Shown: positions 46,507 through 58,775 of the stretch, one piece after another
Layout: each line of letters starts with the position of its first letter
Position numbering within the stretch: the first letter of the stretch is position 1
Assembly: GCA_016808115.1 (NCBI GenBank)
Contig: JAEQBH010000033.1
Location: forward strand, 558,001-622,000
DNA: 64,000 nt
Direction of reading: 5' to 3'
Source of the DNA: Tetrastigma voinierianum
Taxonomy: Eukaryota; Streptophyta; Magnoliopsida; Vitales; Vitaceae
Made by a program: the position numbers and the translations under genes
The notes under the pieces: generated by a model
Seen by the model: the letters and a program-made list of their open reading frames with translations, nothing else
Database searches by the model: none
Told to the model about the DNA's origin: nothing

Positions 46507-48594
46507 TGTGAAACCCCGATAAAATCATAATTTTCTGAAAAATGGTAAAATGGTAATTTCGGTCAAAATCCGGAATTTTTCTTGATTGCAGATGACAAAG
46601 CGGACTTCATCGTTAGAATCGTCTTGCGAAATCTTGCTACCACGTCGAATTTTGTTGAATTCAGGAGCGGTCGGAATTTTCACGTTACCGACCCAGCCCA
46701 GCGGGGGTAGTCACGGGGCCAACCTGGCAGCATTTTAGTGAGGCTCCAGAGAGGTGGCATGTGTGTGTCATGTTGGTAAAGTAAAAACATGAGCTCAAGA
46801 AGTGTGACCTGGGTGGATTACATGACATCATGCCGTTAGAGGAGAAAATCAGTAGGTGGATAGGAGGATAAGTGTAATCCTCTCGACATGATAGAAGGAT
46901 GACATGCGGCATGAGAGGGACCATCCTCTTGACCCAAGCTCTCTGTTGGATTGGATGGGGAAAAGGGAGGAAAATTTGTAGAGAGAAAAGGAAGGAGAGA
47001 GAAAGGAAGGGATTTTTAGAGAGAGGCTCCAACTTCTCTCTAAATTTTCAGGCGATCGGACCGTCGGTTTCTGGCTAGGCAAGAAGCAAAGTTGCTCCCC
47101 ACGGTAAGGGCTACGTGTAGGTACCAGTTTTGTGGATTTTCGACAACTCCGAGAGGTAGGGGTTTTCTCCTACTTGATTTAATCCATTTTTAAGAGCCTT
47201 GTTAATGATTTAGATGATATGAGGCCGTGAGGGGCCGTTTGATCAGTCCCGAAACTTGGGACTGAATTGCTAGAAATTTGGGACACGTTTTGGACAGTCC
47301 ACGGATTGTTTGTGTGGCTTGTGTTGTGCTGGTTGTATGCAATAGGGCTATGGTTTTAGGTGTTGTTGAACCGGAAATGACCATGGATTTTGGTTCCACA
47401 AAGTGGAACCTATGCTTGGTAAGAGGGTTGCCCACGGACAACCCACTGCATGGATATGGGACTGTTAAAAAAAAGTCCCGGTTTGCTTGTTGGACCGAAA
47501 ATGGTCCATGTGTGTTGTAAGCAAAAACTTTCTTAAGATGGATGGCTTGGAGTGTGTATAGAAAGAAATTGTTAATGCATGAAAATTTAGTGTGTTAACA
47601 TGAGTGCTTGAATTATATAAAAAATAATTGTGTAAGAGCCATTGGAATTAAATTGGATTGTTGATTAGCCCGGTATGAGCTAATTTAGATGTTATTGATA
47701 TGAATAGAGAATAACATGATGTTGTGAGGAGTTCGGTCGGTTAGTATATGCATGATTTATATATTAACATGAATTGTTTGGAAATGACATAATGCATTCC
47801 ATATGCATTGGGGCACCTTAGAACGATAGGTGTGAGTGCATGACATGAAAGAAAATAAAAAGGAAAATGGTTGTGAAAGGAATTTCAATGGAAGATTTTC
47901 CGAAGAATTGGGTTGGGAGATTGTCCAACATTCCTACGTCGGAGGAGCCCATGAATTGTTTCGGAGGGTTATCCAGCAAATTATGCGCCTCGGTTGTCGA
48001 TAGATTTTTATCGAAGCTTCGGTAGTGTGTTTCGAGAACAAAAACCTTTTGTTTTGAAAACAGTGTTCTCATATTTGGCTTGGCGTGCGTGAGGTCGGTG
48101 AGGGCTCGAGAAGTGGGAAAGGGTGGTCGCATTCTCATCATATGTATCATGCTGTGAACATTCAGAATGGATCATGTATTTGTGTGAGTGTGTTTGGTTG
48201 CCGTGCATGTGCGCGGGTGGGGAGCAACCATGTGGGATAATTTTACTCTTGGGCATTGCTCACTTACTGTCGGGGAACATTATTTTCGGTCTGGTGTTCG
48301 GAAGCGGCGCTCATTAGAGGCCGTTGAGAAAGAAAGCCGGGATTGTGGCTTTGATGTAAATACGTAAAACATGTATTAGAATTCCTAAATTTTAATATAT
48401 GTTTGTGTTAAATTGATGTAATAACTCTATTGAACTATTAACCAGCAGACGCTATAGTTGGTTAGATTTTGGTGAGTATTGATGTATGGGCCCAAGTGGC
48501 CATTTTTACTTATGTATGGGTCTCATGACATGAGGCATATGTTTTCCGTGGGTTGACGGGTTGTCAACGGACCCCCGGGATTTGGGGCGTCACA
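46507..48594 (+). mobile_element. Solo Gypsy LTR with TACAC target duplication
   Basis: TGTGAAACCC...GGGGCGTCACA, 2088 bp, opposite orientation to the other family members. Flanks are TACAC at 46502-46506 and TACAC at 48595-48599, a perfect 5-bp duplication, so it inserted as a complete element and later lost its interior by LTR-LTR recombination. It landed in the retropepsin 1 region of the right viral arm. Confidence 0.9.
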
Positions 48595-48979
48595 TACACT
48601 TTTCTAAAAGAGTCATTCTTAGCATAATGCTTATTGTATCATTTTTCCCTTCGTCTTCAATCATTAAAGGTAATTTTATTTCTTGATTTGCTAATCTTAT
48701 TAAAACAGTACAAAATTTAGTTACTCTAAATTATTCTCCATTAAAGTTTATATATTTTACGGGCTCTGCTAATTCTTTGAGTTCTAACATGAATGTTAGA
48801 CTCTTAGATATATAACTTGAGGCTGCACTAGTATCAATCAAGATATCAATAGTTTTCCAATTAAGGCCATCAAAATAATCGTCTTTAATTTTATAGTTGG
48901 TAATATTTTTATTTTGTTCGAGACTTTTAAGCGGCAACTCTTTTACTAAGATGAATGGTATTATTTGTTTGAGGACCAA
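48595..48979 (-). pseudogene. Retropepsin-like domain 1, right arm
   Basis: The minus-strand frame carries DILIDTSAASSYIS, again with DTS, followed by the same middle part as the left arm. It is truncated by a shift near 48731 and then by the LTR at 48594. A sense codon stands where the left arm has TAG. Confidence 0.7.
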
Positions 48980-49560
48980 GTAAGTGAACAGGATCTATAA
49001 TTGATATATTTTGGTTTATCTACTATATCTAATAGGAAATTATCCTTAAAAGTTATGGAAGAATTTTTTGGTGGTGAAAATTCTTCCAATATCATGGAAT
49101 AATAATTGTAAATCAATATAAACCTTTTGAGCAAAATACTCAATATGATGAGTATTTGACAATGCATAAGCAATCTTATACGTGATAGGGTAAGGTTTAT
49201 TTTCTTCTCTCATAATATCTTTTCTTTTAAAATCTTGAATTAAACTTAAAGTTTTATCAAAATCTTTATCTCGAACCCATAGGCAATTTTTGGATAGATA
49301 TTAAATATTAACTTTTGGTATTTTAAATTTCCTCTAATTATTCCTAGAATTGCTTCCTTTTTGTTTACAATTCTATTGTCTAAAAGTGCTATAACTATTG
49401 GAGTATCTATGCCTTCCCTAAAAGTAGCACTAATAATCATTTGTATAGATCCCATATAAATCCATCCTATTTTGCATCAATCTTTTTCATCAATTTTTTG
49501 AATCCTTTTTAACATTTCTCCTTTTTCTAATAAAGGAATTTCAGTTTTATTAGAAGTAAC
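48961..49560 (-). pseudogene. Movement protein domain, right arm
   Basis: Minus-strand frames 49246-49455 and 48961-49173 repeat the left-arm movement domain (GNLKYQKLIFNIYPKIAY and FKDNFLLDIVDKPKYI). A shift near 49265 divides them. The level of agreement with 44746-45180 is high by eye, so the duplication is much younger than the virus-host divergence, or both arms came from one virus molecule. Confidence 0.75.
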
Positions 49561-50968
49561 TTCTATATTTAAAGCTTTTTCTTTTAAACTAAGTCCGTAA
49601 TACATAATGTTTTTTCTTAATCCAAAATTTTCAATTAAATCCAGAATATTCAGTTATATTATAATCCGCTTTTTTAATCTTTTTAAATAGATGACTATCA
49701 AATAATATATCTTGAGAAAAATCTCCTAAGTTTTCAATAATCTTGTTATCAATTATGTCACTCATTTTGAATATTCTTCATCAGAACTGGACATTTTAAG
49801 TTTAAATTTGTTTCATAGAATGTCTTTTGCTCCAGTGTAGCTCATTTAGATCTTACTGGTTGTTGTGGCCTTTTATAAATTCTTCTTGTTTTTCATCTTT
49901 TCAATGTCTAAGAGTATTTCGAGTCTTCTTTTTTATTAAATTTATTAGGACATTCATTAGCATAATGTTTAATTTGATTAGAGGCATGCTTTACATTCTT
50001 TAGTTTTTTAGGATTTTTTCCTTATAAATGCGTTCTTCTATTTATATTCAATTTTCCCTGGTAAAGATTATTTAGGTTTTCTTTTAATAAAATATCTTTT
50101 AAATCTATATCCTCTAAATCTTTATTGAATTTCTCTTTTCTTTTGTTTATATGGCTTTTAGAATCTCATACTTAATGATTAAAAGCATTTACCTCTGTGA
50201 CATAAAACATTATCTCTTCTAATCGTTTTAGCCTTTTTAATCAAGTATGCTTGATGACACCATTCACTTAACTTTTCTTTTAAAAAAGAAATTCTTCTTC
50301 CTAAAGTGTCTGAATTCACAAAAGGGTTAATCTCTAATAAGTGCAGACCCCCATGGATCTGGTATTTTTGAGTAGAACATATTTAGATACATTGTATTTG
50401 TTCTAATATTTCCATATATATGATAATAATAATAATAAAAGATACAAATATATTTGTCTAAAAGACATATATTATTTAGTTCTAACTTTAATAAAGCATG
50501 AACATATTTTTCAGCATATTGAGGTGAATCTCTATCAATATATCCTTCACCAAGTAATTCAATCCTTAATAGATAACAACTTTTGTGACAACGTTTGTGA
50601 TGTTTTCACCATCTAAGGGCGCGAGACATTTGTATGCGGGCTTCAAATTTTGCGAAATTGCAAAGGCCCGGATTTAATCATGGCCATTCCTATGTATCTT
50701 TTTGCATCATCGTTAGTCATCCGATTGACTACGATGGCTAATCTTATAGAGGTTTCCCATCTATCCAAGGTAGATGATATATCAGAGTTACAATCTAGAT
50801 CTAAGTATACACCAAAAGGGTTTATTCTTTCTGGCCTTAATTTATCCATTGGTGAATCATTTTCTATAGCTCCAAAAACAGAAGCATTTCCTCTTGCTGT
50901 TGGAGTTCTAGAATGTCTAGGTCTAAATCTTATAGCATTTGAGGATTTAGGAATATCTAGTGCTAAGT
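49561..50968 (-). pseudogene. Capsid region, right arm
   Basis: On the minus strand it holds the uninterrupted knuckle region (C-x2-C frame and then HYANECPNKF, 49940-49995) and the capsid piece 50643-50849 (LDRWETSIRLAIVVNRM). The right boundary of the inverted repeat is near 50968, corresponding to about 41185 in the left arm. Several shifts and stops. Confidence 0.7.
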
Positions 50969-51915
50969 AAATTAAAATAACATCAAAGAAAAAGAAATAA
51001 TAATTCAGATAATTAATGAGTTTTTTTCCCTTTTATTTGTTTAGGTGACGTAGACTCTTAACTGAGTTTAATTATGGAGTGGTATCATTCGAGACTTTTG
51101 AGTTGCTTTGAGGTAAGGAAGATTAATAAAAACACTGCTTATAAAACAAAATATTTTGCTATTATATGTGATTATGAGTTTTGATAATTTGTATTTGTTT
51201 AAATTATAGCCATGGATCAAATACAAGTTTTTATGGAAAATGGATTTGAAATGTTCATAAGCGAGGATTGAAAGTTATGGAGATATATTTTTGTATTTTT
51301 ATGAATTTGGAAACATGAAGAGAATATTTGACTTTGGTTTTTATGGCCCTCGTCAATGGGTATAAATTTGACAAATATGGCCCATGTCAATGGGTATAAA
51401 CTTGACAAATACGGTCCATGTCAATGGGTATAAACTTGACAAATACGACCCCTATCAATGGGTATAAATTTGACAAATATGACCCCGATCAATGGGTATA
51501 AACTTGACAAATCCGACTCTAGTCAATAGATTATAGTAGTTGACAAAATGACCATTGTCAACGGGTTAGAATAGTTGGCCTTTTATTTGAAAGAAAGATG
51601 TTATGAGAACCAAGAGTATAAGTATTTTGGAACCGCCCTTGTCAAAGGGTTAGGATAATTGACATTTTATTTGAAACAAATCTTTTGAGAACCATGAATA
51701 TATGTGTTTTAAAATATTTGTGGATTTGATTATGATATGAAATTGTTTGAGAAACAGGAAATATGATAAACATCAGTTTGAAATATATTTATATATATTA
51801 TTTATTTGTACTCAAGGATTTTATGAAATTTGTGAGGAAAAGAAAAATATGTTATATGTCCAATTTTATGAATTTAAAATATTTGAAATGTATTAACATT
51901 CCTTATTGGGCTTTT
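50969..51915 (+). mobile_element. Older LTR fragment, left part
   Basis: It contains 34-bp tandem repeats and ends 'ccttattgggctttt', which resumes after the nested LTR at 55313 as 'agcttactctttattg...ttttcaggtg'. This is the same layout (repeat block, then 'ggcattgctcacc', then 'ttcaggt') as the minus strand of the Gypsy LTRs, so I read it as a diverged LTR in plus orientation. The outer ends are not defined. Confidence 0.45.
51341..51515. repeat. 34-bp tandem repeat
   Basis: About five copies of a unit with the core 'tcaatgggtataaacttgac' and 'aaatacggtccatg'. Two more degenerate units follow to about 51580 and a single one near 51640. Confidence 0.85.
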
Positions 51916-52319
51916 TGTGACACCCTTTAATACAAGAGTTTGATGTACAACTCTTTTACATGCTAAAATATATAAAACTATATTGTTATGATATATTTTA
52001 CAAAAATATTTCTCAAGGCCATAACCCGGTCTTCTTCGTACTCACGACCTCGAAGGAGCGTCGTCTTCTCGTGTACCTCAAAGGGGAATCCCACGACGGG
52101 GTGAGCAAAGCCCAGTAGTGATGATCTCCTACAAGGGTTACTCTCCACCTAAGTGCATATGTAATGGCAACCAAACACATTCAAGAAAATTCATAATCCT
52201 ACTCGAATGTCTACATGCCCTGTCAATGCCCCGAGTCCTCATCGACTCCCTCACACATGCAACTCGCTATGTATGAAAGTTTATTTTCAAAACAAAAATG
52301 TTTGTTTTACATTTTAAAT

Positions 52320-52580
52320 CCTTTGGACATCCTCCGAAACCCTAGGACATACTCCGACCATGGGAAATCTCCGAATCTGGACATCCTCCGAACAGTGGAC
52401 ATCCTCCGAACATTAGACCCCCTCTGAACACTGGACATCCTTGAATACTTGGACATGCTTCGTGGAATACTGGACATCCTCAGAGCCTTTGGATCTCGAA
52501 TCACGGACATCCTCCGAACACAGGACATCCTCCAAATACTGGACATCCTCCAAACACTGGACAATTCCCAATAAAACTTT
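52320..52580. repeat. Short tandem array 'ggacatcctccgaac'
   Basis: About a dozen copies at 15-25 bp spacing of a word containing CATCCTCCGAA. It occupies the same place in the LTR as the sparser CCTCCGA blocks of the sister LTRs, so it is a local expansion. Confidence 0.85.
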
Positions 52581-53154
52581 TATTTCAACACTAGACATTC
52601 TTTGATTTCTTTAAAATCATTCGCTCAGTTTGGACGAAGTCCCATGCTACCGAGCTCACCATCGACACCAACCAATGTCGATCTTACCATGTCCCCACAA
52701 TAGCCTATCGAACACCAAACACAGTGCCGATTTACCAAGGTCAACACTAAACATAGAATCGACCTAAACATGCACCACACCCAATGTCATGCGATGTCCT
52801 TGTGCATACAAATGCAGGATGCCAATGCATTATCTTATGTCACATGAATATTTATATTAAAGTGCATACAAATTCCAAACCATCATATCTTTCATGCCAC
52901 ATATCAATTCAAGCATGTTATTCATTCATAGCAATAACATCCAACATGGCCCCAATCACGGACCCATCCAACAGGGTACCTCATGGTCCCTTCAAACCAT
53001 GAACCAAGTTTAGTCCCATGCATCCACACATCATTCTATGACTAAACAAATAATGTCATACAGCCTTCCTTAGGCTAACTCATGGCAATTCATACCCAAT
53101 ACAATAGCCTACAAACTTGGTGAAAAACATAGGTTTTCAGCAAGGTTATGATCA

Positions 53155-54090
53155 CCTACTGCCCTTCACAGGCACATAGATGGGATCTTGACTCAATGGA
53201 ATTTCCATAGAATCAAAGAACACCTGAATCGGAGTTCAGACGAAGAAGTTATGACCGTCCGAAGTTGGAGGTCACACATGAATCTTCAGCCACCTTGGTG
53301 ACCTGCCCAGACCTGTCCTGAGATCGACCTCCCTAGCCAGACTGCTCCAGGGCCACTGACTATCCAAAGGCATATGGATGGAGTCTGACTCGATGGAGCT
53401 TTCCATGGAGTCGAGAACACCCAACGGAGTTCGGACGAAGGAGTTAGGCCTTAGAAGTTGGAGGTCACACGTGGAGTCAAACCTTGACCAGTGACGACTA
53501 GGCAAAGATGACCTGAACTGGACGAGCTGAGCTGACCTGGATGAGCTCACCTACTGCCCTCCACAGGAACATAGCTGGAATCTTGACTCAATGGGCTTTC
53601 CATAGAGTCAATGGTACTACTATTTAACAGAGTTCGGACCGAAGGAGTTATGACCTTAGAGTTGGAGGTCACCTTAGTCAAGCAAGCCGGTTTTGAGCTT
53701 GACTTGGCCGAGCTGAAATGACCTGGCTGAGCTTAGACTGACACCCAATTTCCTCCATAGGAATACAAATGGAATCTTGACTCAATGGGCTTTCTATAGA
53801 GTCTAATAACACCTAAAACGGAGTTCGGACGAAGGAGTTATGACCTTCCAAAGTTGAAGGTCACATGTAGTCAAACTCAACCGAGCTGACCTGACTTGGC
53901 CGAGATGACCTGAAATGGCCAAGCTAAGCTGACCTGGATGAGCTCACCTAATGCCCTCCACAGGCACATGGCTGGAATCTGGACTCAATGGGCTTTCCAT
54001 AGAGTCCAAGAACACCCGAAGCGAAGTTTGGACAAAGAAGTTATGGTAGGTCAGAGTTGGGCCTCGCATGAGTCCGATGCGGCCGAGCTG
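53155..54090. repeat. About 197-bp tandem repeat, 5 copies
   Basis: Units starting with a phrase like 'ctgccctccacaggcacat' begin near 53158, 53356, 53550, 53744 and 53947. Each continues with 'cttgactcaatggg', 'cggagttcggacgaag', 'gagttatgacc' and 'gttggaggtcaca', then a variable 'ccgagctgacctg' tail that itself repeats. Confidence 0.85.
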
Positions 54091-55312
54091 ACCTATGGTC
54101 GGCGACCTGCGGATGAGCCCGACCTCAGCAGCTGACCTCTAGCAGGTTGACCTCTAGCAGGTTGACCTCCTAGCGGGTTCCCCCGACCTCTAGCAGAATT
54201 GACCCCTTTCTGCCATTGAGACCTGTAATGGAGCCTCCTATTCAGGCTTTCCTTAGGTTTGTTTGGGGTAAAGACCATGGCTTGGTCTCTGAGGTCGAAT
54301 TGAGAAATTCAAAAGCCTAACATCAAGTTCACTGATGTGGCTACAATATACCTGAAGGACTCAATGCAAAATTCCCTTTATTCCCTACCCAAAAACCAAT
54401 TCTATGGTCTGGTTAATGCGTACTATCACAATATGGCAGCTTCCTATGGTTCAAAACGCAACCAAACATTCTCCTTAGGGCAAGACAACCAACACCATTA
54501 TTAATTTTAACTCTAACATATAAAAATGGTACACAAGGACAATTACTTAGTCCAAAAATCAGTCCCCGGACTGTTCGAAAACAGACTGTCCCAAAGTCTT
54601 GGGACGGTTCACACGGCCACTCACGGCCTCACATAACCCATGCCATTTGAATGACTCTTAAACAAGGATTAAACCAAGTAGGAGAAAATCCCAACCTCTC
54701 GGAGTTTGTCGAAACTCTCCAACTCCGGTCTATATGAGAAGCCCTTGTCGTGAGGATGACCTCTTCCTCTTGCTCCGCCTGAAATCGCCGGGAATTCTAG
54801 AGAGAAGTGAGAGCTTCTCACTCTAAAATCTCTCATCTTTTCTCTCTCTTTTCTCAGTTTGCTCTCCTCTCTCCATCACCTTCTCTTCTCCCAACCCATA
54901 TAGTCAAGATGAGTCAAGAGAACTTGTCCTCTCACTTGCCACATGTCACATTCTAAGTGGCCACCTTAGATTACACCTTATCCCTTATCCATCTACCTTG
55001 GATTTCCCTCCAATCATGTGTTTCCACATGTCTCTTCTGGGTCTCACTTAAGCTATTTGTTTGACTAGCTCTCCACTTGACACGTGTCTCATCTTGAGCC
55101 ACTCAAATGCGTGAGAAGTGTCCCAGCTCTCGATGCCTCAAGCGTGAAATTATTTGTCTCGGGTCGATGAGATCGACGTGGTATCTGGGTTCGTGAGACG
55201 ATTTCAACGGTGAAGTCCGTTTCATCATTCGAGATCTAGAAAAATTCTGGATTTTGACCAAAATTACTGTTTTACCATTTTTCAGAAAATTAGAATTTTC
55301 TAGGGTTTTACA

Positions 55313-55760
55313 CTTTTAGCTTACTCTTTATTGTTGATCATTTTCAGGTGTCCTAAATCTTGGCGAAGAGTGATTTTGGGATAGGCATGGATGAAAGTTG
55401 ATAAATAATTTTGAGTTGGTATTTGTTGGACAAACTTAGAATTGTTGGACTACTTTAATGCTTTGAGAATTAATGTTTGCAAACTTTCATTGGAAGGATA
55501 TTATGTTGCTAGAATGTTACATTTTAAGATTATTAGTTTTGAGAAAATTTAATCATATTGGAAGACGTTGGTTCAATGACATTTTGTTATACTTTGGAAG
55601 GTTTTATGCCTTTGGGAGATTTTGATTTTATGAAATTAGTTTAATTTTTCTTGTGAGCATATTCAGGACAAACAAGATTCATAAACAGAAATTTTGAAAA
55701 TGTGGGATTTTAGAGCCCTATATGTGAATGAACAGTAATGCCTTTGGTTCTGAGTTGGGG
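55313..55760 (+). mobile_element. Older LTR fragment, right part
   Basis: Continuation of the LTR at 50969-51915 beyond the nested insertion. Bases 55318-55360 contain 'ttttcaggtgtcc', the counterpart of the 'ttatttcaggta' phrase of the Gypsy family. The right end is unclear. Confidence 0.4.
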
Positions 55761-55895
55761 TGGTACACTTAAACTAGAAACATTGTAGTTGGCACATGAA
55801 TGCTCTATGCTATTTCAATCCAAAACTTCAATTCCATGTGTTCTTGATCTCAAGCTCCACCAATGCATGCTAGGAGCAACCCATGTTCTCTTGCA

Positions 55896-56293
55896 GGGGC
55901 GGATTTGACATGGGCTTAGTGGGGGCAACTGCTCCCATTGACTTTTTTTATTTTTTTTAATTAAAATGACAGCTTGCCCCCACTGAAAAAAAAAAAAAAA
56001 AAAATTTCATGTTCAGTAGGTGTTGAACCATGGACCACATGTAAAATTTGAACTTTCTTGATTTGCCAGAGGAAGCAACACTGGTGAGATCTCTTTTGAT
56101 TAAAATTAAGACAAAATATAATATATATCTATTAAATGTAACTCAAGAATTTGTCAAAATTCTTGGCACTTTGCCCCTAATGTCAAATCTCATATTTAAG
56201 ATCAATTTTAAGAAGGCAGGGAATGAGGAAGAAAAACCAAGAAAGGAAGAAGAGAAAGAAAGAGAAAGAGAGGAAGAAGAAGGAAGAAGTCCT
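55896..56293. mobile_element. Possible hAT-like terminal fragment
   Basis: CAGGGGCGGATTTGAC at 55896, followed by a G-rich 'gtgggggcaactgctccc' and then 'gcccccactg' and an A-run, resembles the end of plant hAT or related non-autonomous elements. It is cut on the right by the LTR at 56294. No opposite end or 8-bp duplication was seen. The 56048-56317 open frame is Glu/Lys/Arg repeat coding and unlikely to be real. Confidence 0.3.
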
Positions 56294-58388
56294 TGGCGCG
56301 ATCAGGGGTCGGGTTGACTACCGTCGACCAACGGAATACTCATGAATGTTGGGTAACCCGACATTTCACGGCATCGAGGCGAGAGTCTCCTTTTTGTACG
56401 GGAGCTCTACCCCAGTCTGAAGCTTGTATAAAACTGTCTCAAACAATCCAATATATGAGTCTATGATTAAAAAAACGGCCCACTTGGGCTGTAAGCGATA
56501 CTCTGTCACAATATCTATATCTGACTATATCCAATAGTTTCAAGAGTTCAAATTTTCAATCTTATACAACACATATATTAAAATTAGAGGATTCTAATAC
56601 ATGTCATACATTATAACCCAAAGCTACAATCCGGCTTTCTTCTAAAGCTGATCTCTCTAGGATGAAGCTAAGTCTCCTCGCACGATCCACAATACAGTAA
56701 AATAATATCCTCGACAGGTGAGCTAATGCTACCGATAGTGGAATCCTGCAAGTGGTTACTCTCTACCTAAGTGCATATGTGCTCCAAAATAAACATTCAG
56801 AAAATGCATGATCCTGCTTGAATGTCTAGCCCGATCATCTCGTACGAGTCCTCCGCTTAGGCTCCTCACACTCACCTAAGCCTCGTATGAGAATTATTAT
56901 GTTTATTTGTAGATGACCTCCGATGTATAAATATCAATTGGGTGATATTGACGATTGATGTGTTATGGACTACCCTCCGATGTATATCAATTGGGCCGTC
57001 TCCGACGATTGATATTTTAGTATGGACTACCCTCCGATCATTTTTTAGTTTTAGACAACCCTCCGAAACCATTTTCTCTAGACTCATCTCATGCACTCAC
57101 TCCCTACCAGTCTAGGGTGTCCAGTGCATATGGAATGCATGATGCCAATTCCATTACAGTCTATAATACATGCAAATATATAAACATGCATATATTCACA
57201 TAAATTAAATCACACAATCATGTTATGTAATTTTTTCTGTTTTCTAATCTATCAAAAATTAGCTCACGTGGGCTAATGATCAAACGGCAGTGTACTTGAA
57301 TTACTTGACCAAACGTTAATTCCGCAAAAATTTATTTTGTGAACACTATTCGGGAATAGTGAAACCCTCGATTACTATTCACGAAAAATCACCAATCGTC
57401 GGTTCACTTTGTGAACGAATTTCATAGCCATTTTGGCCTCATTCCAATCAAGACATGATTTGCTCCTTAATTGCACAGCTTGATGACCCCGAATCAGCCC
57501 GTGGGCGGTCGCGGGTTGCCAGCTGAGTCTCTAACATTTTTCCACCTCGGTTTAAACTGGAACCGATCAAGCAACCATTCAAGGCCCTCATTACATCCGC
57601 AACATGATTTAATGCATAAATCGCCAGCCTGAAAAGCGACCGCGGTCAGTGAGCTGTAAAAATGGCTCAAAATTATAACGGTCGGTCGAATTTGGGACCC
57701 GATCAAACCCTCACGGCCTCATTCAACTCAAACATTAACATAGCTCTTAAACAAAGAATAAAACCCAAGTAGGGAGAAAACCCTACCTCTCGGAGTTTGT
57801 CAAAAGCTCACAAAACCGGGACCCACGCGTAGGCCTCAATGCGCAGAGCAACTTTGCTTCTTGTCCCGACGAATTCCAACGGTCAGATCGCCCGGTATTT
57901 TAGAGAGAAGTCAAATGTTCTCTCTCTAAAAACCAATCTGCAACTCCCCTGTTTCTCCTCCCACGTTTTTCTCAATTTTTGCATTTTGAAGAGGATGATA
58001 CTATTCCTCTTTTGTCCTTTTCTAACTTAAAACAATTCCAAAATGACCATTTTGTCATTCATTTCCCAGTTTTGACATTCGGCACTATCTTGGCCGTCCA
58101 TTTTCATCATTTCTCTACTCATGCCACTTATGACACAGGAGTACATGCTATATGCGACTTTTGTCACATCGAATATCGTTTTATGGCACGGCGTGATGCC
58201 TAGAAAGCGTGTAAATTTATTTGTCTCGAGGTCGACGTATTAGCTAGATTTCGTGAGGCGATTCAACGGTGAAATCCGTTTTGTCATCGAGATCCTAGAG
58301 AATAAATTTGATTTTAAGCAAAAATTACAATTTTGTAACGAAGAGTACGATTTGCCCTTTTTCGAAATTGAATTTCTCGAATCTTACA
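56294..58388 (-). mobile_element. Left LTR (3' LTR) of Gypsy element C
   Basis: TGGCGCGATC...CGAATCTTACA, 2095 bp. It is close in wording to the right LTR from about 62300 and to the solo LTR at 42187. It is followed by a degenerate polypurine tract (minus-strand TGAAATGAGGAGAA). Confidence 0.8.
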
Positions 58389-58775
58389 TTCTCCTCATTT
58401 CAAGAGGAATTTAGTCCCGAAATTCAGGGCAATCCATGATCACTCACATGCATATGCAACGTGCACTCTACCATGCATATAAACAGTCATTTAAATCTTA
58501 AACGACTAAACCACGTACCTTTATCCCTAAACAAGAAGGGATAGGTGGCCCGCATTGTGTCCTCGCGTTCCCACATTGACTCCTCCACTCCATAGTGCCG
58601 CCATAGCACTCTCGTGGCGTACGGTCTTTGCGTCGCAAAGCACGTCCGCGGTATCCAAAATACATTTGGTCACCCTCCTCGAGGTCCCATCGGTGTCAAC
58701 CTCAATCTATCCCCGATCCACTACATGAAATTTGGATCTAGAGTATACTTTCGAGACATGGAGGCATGAAATACC

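Larger units (their letters stand above)
51916..55312 (-). mobile_element. 3.4-kb solo LTR with CTTTT target duplication
   Basis: TGTGACACCC...GGGTTTTACA, 3397 bp, flanked by CTTTT at 51911-51915 and 55313-55317. It has the family blocks ('gtcgtcttctcgtgta' near 52061, 'gggtgagcaaagccc' near 52099, GAGAGAAGTGAG near 54799) but is about 1.4 kb longer than LTR 2 because of two tandem arrays (52320-52580 and 53155-54090). Confidence 0.9.

Noticed and set aside
52307..52598. Minus-strand frames with Met-Ser-Ser-Val-x-Arg-Met repeats
   Set aside because: They are the translation of the short tandem array in the LTR; composition and repetition follow the DNA repeat, with no start context or domain.
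53272..53550. 92-codon minus-strand frame in the 197-bp array
   Set aside because: It is inside a tandem repeat in an LTR; frames in neighbouring units are closed.
56048..56317. 89-codon plus-strand frame with a Glu/Lys/Arg-rich tail
   Set aside because: The tail comes from a GAA/GAG purine run next to an LTR border; no homologous domain and no gene context.
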